Part shown: in pieces, positions 1 through 7,719 of the stretch
Layout of the letters: every line of letters begins with the position of its first letter
Position numbering within the stretch: the stretch's first letter is position 1
DNA from: CAVSNH01 sp963729275
GTDB taxonomy: Bacteria > Actinomycetota > Acidimicrobiia > Acidimicrobiales > RAAP-2
Reading direction: 5' to 3'
Length of the DNA: 64,000 nucleotides
Assembly: GCA_963729275.1 (NCBI GenBank)
Contig: CAVSNH010000013.1
Span: forward strand, 1,178,001-1,242,000
Translations under genes and position numbers: made by a program
Notes under the pieces: model-generated
Databases searched by the model: none
Told to the model about the DNA's origin: nothing
The model's input: only the letters and a program-made list of their open reading frames with translations

Positions 1-782
1 AGCCGGTGACCTTCCTGCCTGCGTCCAGCCTGGCCGGAGCCCTCCGCCAAGTCGTACGGGCAGCCTCGAGTGATGACGCCCGACCACTGCTGACCGGTGT
101 CCTCATCGCCCCGGAGGGCAAGGGGGTGCGGTTGGTGGCAACCGACTCCTACCGGCTGGCCATGCGGGACATCGACGGCACCGAGTCATTTTCCGATCAG
201 ACCCAAATCCTCGTCCCTGCCCGGGCTTTGGCCGAACTACAGCGGCTTTCCCTACTTTCCAGTGGGACGAAAGACACCGGTGAAGGCGACGAGACCGGTG
301 CCGACGGCTTCGCCACCGTGGGTCTGGCCATGGGGGACCACGACGTGACCTTCGTGGCTGAAAATGTCCACGTGAGCACCCGGTTGATCGACGGCAGTTA
401 CCCGGACTACCGGCAACTCATCCCCGCCGATTATCCGAATCGGCTTCACGTCGGCAAGGACTCCCTCCTCGATGCGTTACGGAGGGTGCGGTTGCTCGTT
501 CGGGACAACACCACCCCAGTGCGCTTGTCCATGCGTTCGGGCGGTGTCGACCTCACTGTGGTCTCCCAAGAGGTGGGGGATGCCAGCGAGACGGTGGACG
601 CCGACTTCGACGGCGAGGAGCTCACCATCGCGTTCAACCCCACGTACCTCATCGACGGAGTCGAAGCCGTCAACGGCGACGAGGTGTTGCTCGAGACGGT
701 GGACGCCACCAAGCCGGCCACTGTGAGGGCTGCCGAGCGGACGGACTATCGCTACCTCCTGATGCCGGTGCGGGTGTCGTGA
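1..782 (+). CDS. dnaN: DNA polymerase III beta subunit (sliding clamp), 5' end cut off by the window
   Basis: Partial gene, open at the left edge; about 259 residues remain of a family that is usually 370-380 residues long. The clamp is a ring dimer that encircles DNA and tethers the replicative polymerase. The visible part contains the second and third clamp domains, including VRLVATDSYRLAM and VDGSYPDYRQLIP-like segments, and it ends in YRYLLMPVRVS, the usual C-terminus. A GTG at position 6 lies inside the gene and is not its start. recF begins 19 bp downstream on the same strand, so the two are probably co-transcribed. The identification is firm from the family motifs and the dnaN-recF-gyrB-gyrA order. 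Confidence 0.96.
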   Translation, partial: PVTFLPASSLAGALRQVVRAASSDDARPLLTGVLIAPEGKGVRLVATDSYRLAMRDIDGTESFSDQTQILVPARALAELQRLSLLSSGTKDTGEGDETGADGFATVGLAMGDHDVTFVAENVHVSTRLIDGSYPDYRQLIPADYPNRLHVGKDSLLDALRRVRLLVRDNTTPVRLSMRSGGVDLTVVSQEVGDASETVDADFDGEELTIAFNPTYLIDGVEAVNGDEVLLETVDATKPATVRAAERTDYRYLLMPVRVS

Positions 783-801
783 CACCGGGTCGGGACGCCC
801 G

Positions 802-1896
802 GTGCACCTGATCTCGCTCTCCGTACTCGACTTTCGAAACATCGCCGCTGCCACGGTCGACTTCGACGCCGTCGGAACCACGGTGATCACCGGTCCGAAC
901 GGCGCCGGCAAGACAAATCTGCTCGAGGCCGTCGGTTACCTCGGCACCCTGCGATCGTTCCGTGGTGCCCCCCGAGAAGCCATGGTGCGCCAGGGCGCCA
1001 CCACCGCAATCGTCCGAGCCGAGGTCGAGACCGGTCCTCGTTCGGTGACCATCGAAGCCGAGCTGCCCACCGAAGGACGTGCCCGGACGATGGTCAATCG
1101 GCAAGCCGTTCGTCGCCGGAGCGACCTGCACGACGCGCTTCGGTGCACGGTCTTCTCACCGCACGACATCACCATCGTCCAAGGTGGCCCCTCCGACCGC
1201 CGCCGGTTCCTCGACGAGACGCTCGAGATCGTCGACCCGAAGCTGGCCCGGGCGGCCGAGGACGTCGATCGCATCCTCCGCCAACGGGGCGCCCTGCTCA
1301 AGAACGCGCACCGGCAACCGGTCACTGACGTCGACAGCTCGCTCGTGGTCTGGGATCAGCGCCTGGATGATGCCGGCACCCTCCTGGCGGAGGCTCGCGA
1401 ACAACTGCTCGAGCAACTGGCTCCTCGCCTAGCCGACCAGTACGGACGGCTGAGCGGCCAATCGCCGGCCCCTTCGGCCAGGTACGAGCGATCGTGGAAC
1501 GGACGCCTGGCCGACGCCCTCGTCTCGCATCGAGCGGTGGACCTGGCTCGTGGGGTCACCTCCGTCGGTCCGCATCGTGACGACGTCGAGCTCCTGATCG
1601 GCGGGCTGCCGGCCCGCACGCACACCTCCCAGGGCGAGCAGCGGTCGTTGGCCCTGGCCCTGCGGTTGGCTGCCCATCAACTGGCCACCGAGCGTCTGGG
1701 GGAGCCGCCCATCCTCCTCCTCGACGACGTCTTCTCCGAGCTCGACGAAGCCCGGCGCAAGGCGCTCATGGCCGGCCTGGCCGGAGGCCAGACCCTCCTG
1801 ACCACGGCCGTGCCGCCACCGCAAGAGGTGACGGTGGCCGAGGTCCTCGAAGTGGGGCCCGGCGGCGTCGTCCACGCACGGGAGGCGACGCCGTGA
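802..1896 (+). CDS. recF: DNA replication and repair protein RecF
   Basis: 364 residues, a normal length for RecF, an SMC-like ATPase that helps load RecA at single-strand gaps and stalled forks. The Walker A motif GPNGAGKT is at residues 31-38. The ABC-type signature (TSQGEQRSLALALRL) is near residue 275 and the Walker B segment (PILLLDDVFSELD) near residue 305. The start is GTG, placed so that the protein begins with the typical MHLISLSVLDFRN. The gene lies between dnaN and dciA, and its TGA overlaps the GTG of dciA as GTGA, which suggests translational coupling. Confidence 0.96.
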   Translation: MHLISLSVLDFRNIAAATVDFDAVGTTVITGPNGAGKTNLLEAVGYLGTLRSFRGAPREAMVRQGATTAIVRAEVETGPRSVTIEAELPTEGRARTMVNRQAVRRRSDLHDALRCTVFSPHDITIVQGGPSDRRRFLDETLEIVDPKLARAAEDVDRILRQRGALLKNAHRQPVTDVDSSLVVWDQRLDDAGTLLAEAREQLLEQLAPRLADQYGRLSGQSPAPSARYERSWNGRLADALVSHRAVDLARGVTSVGPHRDDVELLIGGLPARTHTSQGEQRSLALALRLAAHQLATERLGEPPILLLDDVFSELDEARRKALMAGLAGGQTLLTTAVPPPQEVTVAEVLEVGPGGVVHAREATP

Positions 1897-2210
1897 GGGA
1901 CGGTACGAGTTGGCAGGACCGGGGCCCACGCCCGGTCGGCGCTTCGCTCGAGTCGATAGTCGGTGGGCTTGGATTGACCACCTCGGCCGGGTTCGGCCGC
2001 CTCTTCACGCGGTGGGGAGAGATCGTCGGGCCGACGATGGCCGCGCATGTGGACCCGGTGCGTCTCGATCCGGACCGGCTCGTCGTCCGGGTCGACCACC
2101 CGGCCTGGGCCACGCAGGTCCGCCACCTCGCCGACAGCCTCCTCGATCGCGTCGCCGATGTCGCCCAGGTCGACCGCCCGCCCCGTCTCGAGGTACGCAT
2201 CCGCGGCTGA
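1893..2210 (+). CDS. dciA: DciA-like DUF721 protein
   Basis: 105 residues, essentially only the DUF721 core. DUF721 proteins such as DciA bind or help load the replicative helicase DnaB in bacteria that lack DnaC/DnaI; that role is known for the family and inferred here. The start is GTG inside the recF stop (GTGA). The segment FGRLFTRWGEIVGPTMAAHV followed by a basic and hydrophobic stretch (DRLVVRVDHPAWATQVRHL) matches the family. It is shorter than many actinobacterial relatives, which carry an extra N-terminal extension. The position between recF and gyrB is conserved in Actinomycetota. Confidence 0.85.
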   Translation: MRDGTSWQDRGPRPVGASLESIVGGLGLTTSAGFGRLFTRWGEIVGPTMAAHVDPVRLDPDRLVVRVDHPAWATQVRHLADSLLDRVADVAQVDRPPRLEVRIRG

Positions 2211-2241
2211 AAACTGCCTCGTTGCGAGAGGTCGGATCGGC

Positions 2242-2262
2242 CCGTCCGGACACACCGGACGG
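2242..2262 (+). promoter_or_regulatory. Perfect 8-bp hairpin next to a TACAAT -10-like box upstream of gyrB
   Basis: CCGTCCGG and CCGGACGG pair perfectly around a five-base ACACA loop. TACAAT, a good -10 hexamer, follows at 2264-2269. No clear -35 hexamer is visible at the usual distance. There is no T-tract, so an intrinsic terminator for dciA is unlikely by itself. The arrangement suits a gyrB promoter with an overlapping structured element. This is inference from sequence only. Confidence 0.4.
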
Positions 2263-2292
2263 CTACAATGGAAGACGTAATCGGGGATCGAT

Positions 2293-2309
2293 GCGACTGC
2301 GAAAGTCGC
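2293..2309 (+). promoter_or_regulatory. Second hairpin in the presumed gyrB 5' UTR
   Basis: GCGACT and AGTCGC form a 6-bp stem with a five-base loop, about 25 bp after the TACAAT box and 70 bp before the gyrB start. It would lie in the leader RNA. No known riboswitch class is recognised. Confidence 0.25.
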
Positions 2310-2379
2310 CCCTCCCGCACCGGAGACGAGCTTCGGAGGCGGACCCCGCTCGATCAGACGACGGTGAAAGGGCGCGCCT

Positions 2380-4329
2380 GTGGCGCTGAAAACGGAACAG
2401 GTTCGGCAACTGGACCAGGGCACGTACGAGGCCGAGGACATCACCGTTCTCGAGGGGCTCGACCCAGTTCGAAAGCGGCCGGGGATGTACATCGGGTCGA
2501 CCGGCCCGACCGGCCTGCACCACCTGGTCTGGGAGGTCGTCGACAACTCGGTCGATGAGGCCATGGCCGGGTTCTGCACCCTTATCGAGGTCACCGTCCT
2601 GGCCGACGGTGGCGTCCGGGTCAGTGACAACGGACGCGGCATTCCCACCGGGCCCTTGAAGAAGCACAAGAACAAGAGCGCGGCAGAGATCGTGCTCACC
2701 ACCCTCCATGCCGGGGGCAAATTCGGCGAAGGCGGCGGCTACAAGGTCTCGGGTGGCCTCCACGGCGTCGGGGTGTCGGTGGTGAACGCTCTCTCGCGCC
2801 GACTGGTGCTCGAGATCGATCGCGACGGCAAGCACCACGTGATGGAATTCACCGGCGGCGGCAAGCCAAAAGGACCGCTCAAGACGACCGGACCCGCGCC
2901 CCGGGGGCGGACGGGCACCACCATCACCTTCTGGCCGGATCCGGCGGTGTTCGAGGAGGTCGAGTTCCGGGCCCAGACGATCGTCGAGCGCCTGCAGGTC
3001 ATGGCCTTCCTCAACCGGGGTCTCGAGATCCACTTCGTGGACGAGCGCGCCGACGCCAAACCGCCCCAGACGTTCAAGTACAAGGACGGGATCATCGACT
3101 ACGTCCGCCACCTCAACGCGTCGAAAGAGGCGTTGTTCCGCAAGGTTGGCTCCTTTGAGCAGCGTGAGGATTCCATGGAGGTCGAGATCGCCCTTCAATG
3201 GAACACCGGCTTCTACGAGAGCATCCACTCCTTCGCCAACGGCATCTCCACCATCGACGGCGGCATGCACGAGGAGGGCTTCCGCAAGGCCCTGACCAAC
3301 ATCGTCAACAAGTACGCCCGTGGCAAGGGAGCCCTGAAGGAGAAGGACAAGAACATGGAAGGTGAGGACATCCGAGAGGGCCTCACCGCCATCATCTCCG
3401 TGCGGCTGCAGGACCCGCAGTTCGAGGGCCAGACCAAGGCCAAGCTCGGCAACGTGCCGGTCCGGTCACTCGTCGAGCGGGCCACCAACGAGAAGCTGGC
3501 CGACTGGTTCGAGGAGCATCCTCGAGAAGCCAATCAGATCGTCCAGAAGGGCCTCCTGGCCCAGCGGGCTCGGATCGCCGCCCGTTCGGCGCGGGACCTC
3601 ACCCGTCGCAAGTCGGCCCTCGATGGCGCCGGCCTGCCCGGCAAGCTGGTCGACTGCTCGTCTCGTGACCCCCGTGAGAGCGAGCTGTTCATCGTGGAAG
3701 GCAACTCGGCCGGTGGCTCGGCCAAGGACGCCCGGGACCCACGAACCCAGGCCATCCTCCCCATCCGGGGCAAAATCCTCAACGTCGAGCGCGCCCGAGT
3801 CGACAAGATGCTCAAGAACACCGAGATCCAGGCGCTGATCTCGGCCATCGGCGCCGGGCTGGCCGACGACTTCGACCTGGCCAAGATTCGCTACCACAAA
3901 GTGATCATCCTGGCCGACGCCGATGTCGACGGCTCCCATATCCGCACTCTGCTGCTCACCTTCTTCTTCCGGCAGATGAAGCCGTTGGTCGAGAATGGCT
4001 TCGTCTACGTCGCCCAACCGCCCCTCTACTCGACGGTGGTGGGCAAGGAGAAGGTGTACTTGAAGGATGACGCGGCCAAGGCGGCGTTCATGGTCGAGCA
4101 CCCGAACCACAAGAACGACTTCAACCGCTTGAAGGGCCTCGGCGAGATGAACTTCGACGAGCTCAAGGCCACGACCATGGACCCGGTCCAGCGGTCACTG
4201 TTGCAGGTGGCGGTCGAGACCGCGGCAGTGGCCGACGAGGTGTGCTCGGTGCTGATGGGGGAGGACGTCGAGTTGCGACGCCATTTCATCCAGACCAACG
4301 CCAAAGACGTGCGGTTCCTCGACATCTGA
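2380..4329 (+). CDS. gyrB: DNA gyrase subunit B
   Basis: 649 residues, full length. It is the ATPase subunit of the A2B2 topoisomerase that introduces negative supercoils. The GHKL ATPase motifs are VVDNSVDEAMAG, DNGRGIP and GGLHGVGVSVVNALS in the first 170 residues. The TOPRIM domain has the catalytic glutamate in VEGNSAGGSA (E440) and the metal-binding DADVD (residues 513-517). The start is GTG with GAAAGGG about 8 bases upstream. gyrA follows after 15 bp, so the two form an operon. The leader contains two hairpins and a TACAAT box, consistent with a separate promoter from recF-dciA. Confidence 0.98.
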   Translation: MALKTEQVRQLDQGTYEAEDITVLEGLDPVRKRPGMYIGSTGPTGLHHLVWEVVDNSVDEAMAGFCTLIEVTVLADGGVRVSDNGRGIPTGPLKKHKNKSAAEIVLTTLHAGGKFGEGGGYKVSGGLHGVGVSVVNALSRRLVLEIDRDGKHHVMEFTGGGKPKGPLKTTGPAPRGRTGTTITFWPDPAVFEEVEFRAQTIVERLQVMAFLNRGLEIHFVDERADAKPPQTFKYKDGIIDYVRHLNASKEALFRKVGSFEQREDSMEVEIALQWNTGFYESIHSFANGISTIDGGMHEEGFRKALTNIVNKYARGKGALKEKDKNMEGEDIREGLTAIISVRLQDPQFEGQTKAKLGNVPVRSLVERATNEKLADWFEEHPREANQIVQKGLLAQRARIAARSARDLTRRKSALDGAGLPGKLVDCSSRDPRESELFIVEGNSAGGSAKDARDPRTQAILPIRGKILNVERARVDKMLKNTEIQALISAIGAGLADDFDLAKIRYHKVIILADADVDGSHIRTLLLTFFFRQMKPLVENGFVYVAQPPLYSTVVGKEKVYLKDDAAKAAFMVEHPNHKNDFNRLKGLGEMNFDELKATTMDPVQRSLLQVAVETAAVADEVCSVLMGEDVELRRHFIQTNAKDVRFLDI

Positions 4330-4344
4330 GGGACGGGACAGCAC

Positions 4345-6861
4345 ATGCCGAGATCGAGATCTGACAACAGCGGGAACGGCCGGACCCCGAATGAGGGCGC
4401 AGGCGACCAGGACGAGGTCCTGTCCGGGTTCATCGAGCCCATTGAGATCCAGGAGGAGATGGAGCGCTCCTTCCTCGAGTACTCCATGTCGGTCATCGTC
4501 TCGCGGGCCCTGCCCGATGTTCGCGACGGGCTGAAGCCCGTACACCGACGGATCCTCTACTCGATGTACGACCAGCGGCTCCTACCGGACCGCCCGCACT
4601 CGAAGTGCGCCAAGGTGGTGGGAGAGGTCATGGGCACCTATCACCCCCATGGCGACTCGGCCATCTACGAGGCCCTGGCCCGCATGGTCCAGGAGTTCTC
4701 CATGCGCCACCCGCTGATCGACGGCCACGGGAACTTCGGGGGCACCGGGCCGGACGAGGGGCCGGCGGCCATGCGCTACACGGAGTGCCGGCTCGGCCCG
4801 CTCGCTCTCGAGCTCATGGAGGGTATCGATCAGGAGACGGTCGACTTCGTCCCCAACTACGACGCCACGACCGAAGAGCCGACGGTCCTTCCCGCCCGGT
4901 TCCCCAACCTTCTGGTCAACGGCTCGCAGGGCATCGCGGTGGGCATGGCCACCAACATCCCCCCGCACAACTTGGGCGAAGTGATCGACGCCGCCGCCCA
5001 CGTGCTCGAGCACCCCGACGCCACCTCGGACGACCTCATGGAGTTCGTGAAGGGTCCGGACTTCCCGACCGGGGCGCTCGTCCTCGGGCGACAGGGAATC
5101 CTCGACGCTTTCCGCACCGGTCGGGGGTCCATCAAGCTGCGGGCGGTGGCCGAGGTCGAGGAGGGTCGCGCCGGCGAGACCCGCATCATCGTCTCGGAGA
5201 TGCCCTACCAGACGTCGATCGCGTCGGTCTCCAAGCGCATCGAGGATCTGGTGCGGTCGGGGGACCTCGACGGCATCGCCGAGGTGCAGGACGACTCCGC
5301 CGGCGGGAAGACCCGGCTCGTCATCCGGCTCAAGCGGGACGCCAATGCCAATGTCGTCCTCAACAACCTGTTCAAGCAGACGCCTTTGCAGACGTCGTTC
5401 GGGGTCAACGCGGTGGCCCTGGTCGACGGCGTGCCCCGCACGCTCAGCCTGGCCCAGATGCTGCGCCACTACGTCGACTACCAGAAGGAGGTCGTCACCC
5501 GGCGGTCGGAGTTCCTGCTCGGCAAAGCGCGGGCTCGCGCCCATGTCGTCGACGGGCTGCTGCGAGCCATCGACATGCTCGATGCCGTCATCGCCACCAT
5601 CCGCGGATCGGACGACCGGCCAGCCGCCCTGGCGGCACTCCAAGCCGAGCCGTTCAGCTTCAGCGAGGAGCAGGCCAACCACATTCTGGACATGACCCTG
5701 GCCCGCCTCACTCGGCTGGGTCGCAGCAATCTGGAGGAGGAGCTGGCACGGTTGCAAGAGGAGATCGCCGAGCTCGAAGCGATCCTCCGCGATCCGGCCA
5801 AGCTTCGCTTGGTCGTCGCCGACGAGCTCGGAGAGATCCGGTCCAAGTACGCCAACCAACGCCGGACCATCATCACCCACGACCCGGGGGACATGGGCGT
5901 AGAGGACCTGGTCGACGACGAAGAGCTGGTCGTGACCATGAGCCGGGCCGGCTACGTGAAGGCGGTGTCCGCCGACGCGTTCCGGACCCAGGGTCGGGGA
6001 GGACGCGGCGTGCAAGGCGCCCGCCTGAAGGAAGAGGACCTCATCGATGACGTGGTCCACACCACGTCGCACTCCCACCTGCTCCTCTTCTCCAATCGGG
6101 GACGCGTGTTCCGCCTGCGCGCCTTCGAGATCCCCATGAAGGAGCGGACGGCACGGGGCACGGCCATCGTGAACCTCCTGCCCTTGGCCGGCGACGAGGT
6201 GATCCAGGCCATCATCGCCACGCGGGACTTCCCAGCGGACAACTTCCTCATGTTCAGCACGAAGCAAGGCCAGGTCAAGAAGACGGCATTCAGCGAGTAC
6301 GACAAGTCGCGGCGAGAGGGGTTCATCGCCATCAACCTGCGTGCCGGTGACGAGCTCGTCCGGGTGGTCGAGACCCGCGGCGCCGACGACCTTTTCATCG
6401 TGACCCGGTTGGGCATGACCATCCGCTTCTCGGAGGAAGACGTCCGTCCCATGGGGCGTGACGCAGCCGGCGTGCGGGGCGTCCGCCTCAAGGCTGACGA
6501 CGAGGTCGTCTCGTTGGACGTGGCCCGCGACGAGGCCGACATCCTCATCGTCACCGACGCCGGTTACGGGAAGCGGACCAAGGTCGAGCGGTTCCACCGC
6601 CAGACCCGGGGGGGTCAAGGCGTGCGCGGGATCCGCCTCACGGCCAAGCGGGGGAGGGTGGTCGGCGCCTTCATGACCGGGCTCGACGACGAGATCCTGC
6701 TGATCTCTACGAGCGGCATCGTGATCCGGACGGCGGTGCGGGAGATCGCCTCTCAGGGCCGCGACGCCACCGGCGTCCGGGTCATGAACCTCGACGATGG
6801 GGACGCGGTGGCTGCCGTGGCGCGGGTGGGAGCTGAGGCCGAGGAGCCGGTAACCGTCTGA
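4345..6861 (+). CDS. gyrA: DNA gyrase subunit A
   Basis: 838 residues, full length; the DNA cleavage-and-rejoining subunit of gyrase. The catalytic tyrosine is Y145 in AAMRYTECRL. The quinolone-determining region reads HPHGDSAIYEA (residues 100-110): serine is present at the Ser83-equivalent (S105) and glutamate at the Asp87-equivalent (E109), as in many Gram-positive bacteria, so no classical resistance substitution is seen at these two sites. The GyrA box QGRGGRG starts at residue 549, which identifies the enzyme as gyrase rather than topoisomerase IV and supports DNA wrapping by the C-terminal beta-pinwheel. Start ATG follows GGGACAGCAC. Confidence 0.98.
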   Translation: MPRSRSDNSGNGRTPNEGAGDQDEVLSGFIEPIEIQEEMERSFLEYSMSVIVSRALPDVRDGLKPVHRRILYSMYDQRLLPDRPHSKCAKVVGEVMGTYHPHGDSAIYEALARMVQEFSMRHPLIDGHGNFGGTGPDEGPAAMRYTECRLGPLALELMEGIDQETVDFVPNYDATTEEPTVLPARFPNLLVNGSQGIAVGMATNIPPHNLGEVIDAAAHVLEHPDATSDDLMEFVKGPDFPTGALVLGRQGILDAFRTGRGSIKLRAVAEVEEGRAGETRIIVSEMPYQTSIASVSKRIEDLVRSGDLDGIAEVQDDSAGGKTRLVIRLKRDANANVVLNNLFKQTPLQTSFGVNAVALVDGVPRTLSLAQMLRHYVDYQKEVVTRRSEFLLGKARARAHVVDGLLRAIDMLDAVIATIRGSDDRPAALAALQAEPFSFSEEQANHILDMTLARLTRLGRSNLEEELARLQEEIAELEAILRDPAKLRLVVADELGEIRSKYANQRRTIITHDPGDMGVEDLVDDEELVVTMSRAGYVKAVSADAFRTQGRGGRGVQGARLKEEDLIDDVVHTTSHSHLLLFSNRGRVFRLRAFEIPMKERTARGTAIVNLLPLAGDEVIQAIIATRDFPADNFLMFSTKQGQVKKTAFSEYDKSRREGFIAINLRAGDELVRVVETRGADDLFIVTRLGMTIRFSEEDVRPMGRDAAGVRGVRLKADDEVVSLDVARDEADILIVTDAGYGKRTKVERFHRQTRGGQGVRGIRLTAKRGRVVGAFMTGLDDEILLISTSGIVIRTAVREIASQGRDATGVRVMNLDDGDAVAAVARVGAEAEEPVTV

Positions 6862-7055
6862 GAAAGCAGGCGGGTCACGGGTGGGCGAGCGGGCGTCGGA
6901 AAGACGGCCGGCCGAGCGTTGGCCGGGCTGGCACTCGACCGAAGCGGCCGGCCGGACAAGGGACACGAGCACTGTGCCCTGACAAGACGGGTTCGAAGTG
7001 GGCACCTGCTGGGCCATGGGACAAGAGGGGTGGTGTAGCGTCCACAACCGGCTTC

Positions 7056-7132
7056 GGGGCTATAGCTCAGTTGGTTAGAGCGCAGCACTGATAATGCTGA
7101 GGTCGCAAGTTCGATTCTTGCTAGCCCCACCA
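7056..7132 (+). tRNA. ileT: tRNA-Ile (anticodon GAT)
   Basis: A complete 77-nt cloverleaf can be drawn. Acceptor GGGGCTA (7056-7062) pairs with TAGCCCC (7122-7128), the discriminator is A and CCA (7130-7132) is encoded. The D arm is GCTC/GAGC. The anticodon stem is CAGCA/TGCTG around loop CTGATAA, with anticodon GAT at 7090-7092. The T arm contains TTCGATT. A TAGCGT box at 7036-7041 is a possible -10. tRNA-Ile after gyrA is common near actinobacterial origins; the tRNA-Ala that often follows is not present here. Confidence 0.97.
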
Positions 7133-7211
7133 ACTTCTCCCTGGCCAGGCTCCTCGGTCAGATTGTTCGGGGACAAGAGTGCGAAGAACGTCTTCAGGTC
7201 CCTACTAGCGC

Positions 7212-7250
7212 TTCCTCGATGCGATTCCTCGATGCGATTCCTCGATGCGA
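7212..7250 (+). repeat. Three perfect tandem copies of a 13-mer
   Basis: The unit TTCCTCGATGCGA occurs three times without interruption. It lies 80 bp downstream of tRNA-Ile in non-coding sequence. Three copies are too few for a regulatory array to be argued, but perfect identity implies recent slippage or an active locus. Confidence 0.9.
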
Positions 7251-7307
7251 ACTGGCCGACTAGAGCGGCGGTCCACTCGGAGCGAACGGGTCGTGAAGAC
7301 TTTTTGA

Positions 7308-7562
7308 TCAGCGCACCTTTTGGAGCATCGCGTTCACGTCGCTCAGGTTGAACGAAGTCGGATCGAAGGGCCCACCCACCCAGTCGAGATAGTTCTTGTG
7401 CTCATCGTGGCTGGGATCGGCGACGGCCTCGAGGCAGTAGCCATAGCCGGCCGACCCACCCACGTCCTCGGGGGTGCACGCATTGGCACCATCGAGGCCC
7501 ACCGCGTACTTCCGGACGACGGCGAGGCTCCGGTCCCGAGTTCGGGATCGACTCGCCCCCAC
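7308..7562 (-). pseudogene. C-terminal fragment of a plasmid pRiA4b ORF-3-like protein
   Basis: The 84-codon open frame contains GANACTPEDVGGSAGYGYC, then LEAVADPSHDEHKNYLDWVG, then FDPTSFNLSDVNAMLQKVR. This is the C-terminal signature of the pRiA4b ORF-3 family (CIDG-x-x-CPPEDxGG...FDPExFDLxxVN). The N-terminal two-thirds of the roughly 170-200 residue family is missing; upstream on the same strand no matching sequence is visible in any frame. The family is often carried on plasmids and mobile elements, and its biochemical role is not established. I regard this as a decayed remnant and not an expressed gene. Confidence 0.7.
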
Positions 7563-7719
7563 CGACGACCAGTCCTAGCTGGTCAAAAAGCACGCCGGGG
7601 TCCCCGCCGCGGACTGCGACGAAGCGCAACCGCTCGCCCCCTTCACTCTCGCGAGCAATTCCGCGAGTCCTGTAAACGTTTCTCCTCAACAGTGTGACGG
7701 ACACTGCCGATGAAAGGGC

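Larger units (their letters stand above)
7133..7719. other. 587-bp region without an intact gene after tRNA-Ile
   Basis: This stretch holds a tandem 13-mer repeat (7212-7250) and a leftward fragment of a pRiA4b ORF-3-type gene (7308-7562), but no complete gene, no transposase and no obvious attachment-site duplication of the tRNA 3' end. It looks like a scar of gene loss or of an old insertion beside a tRNA. Confidence 0.6.

Noticed and set aside
1..800. Replication origin
   Set aside because: The window starts inside dnaN. No cluster of DnaA boxes was recognised; oriC is expected to the left, near dnaA.
4640..4680. Possible quinolone-resistance allele in GyrA
   Set aside because: Serine at the Ser83 site and glutamate at the Asp87 site are the normal state in many Gram-positive gyrases.
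4582..7047. An 821-codon open frame on the minus strand opposite gyrA
   Set aside because: Its translation has no family motif and is rich in H, D, V and G. It is the antisense shadow of a G+C-rich gene with strong third-position bias.
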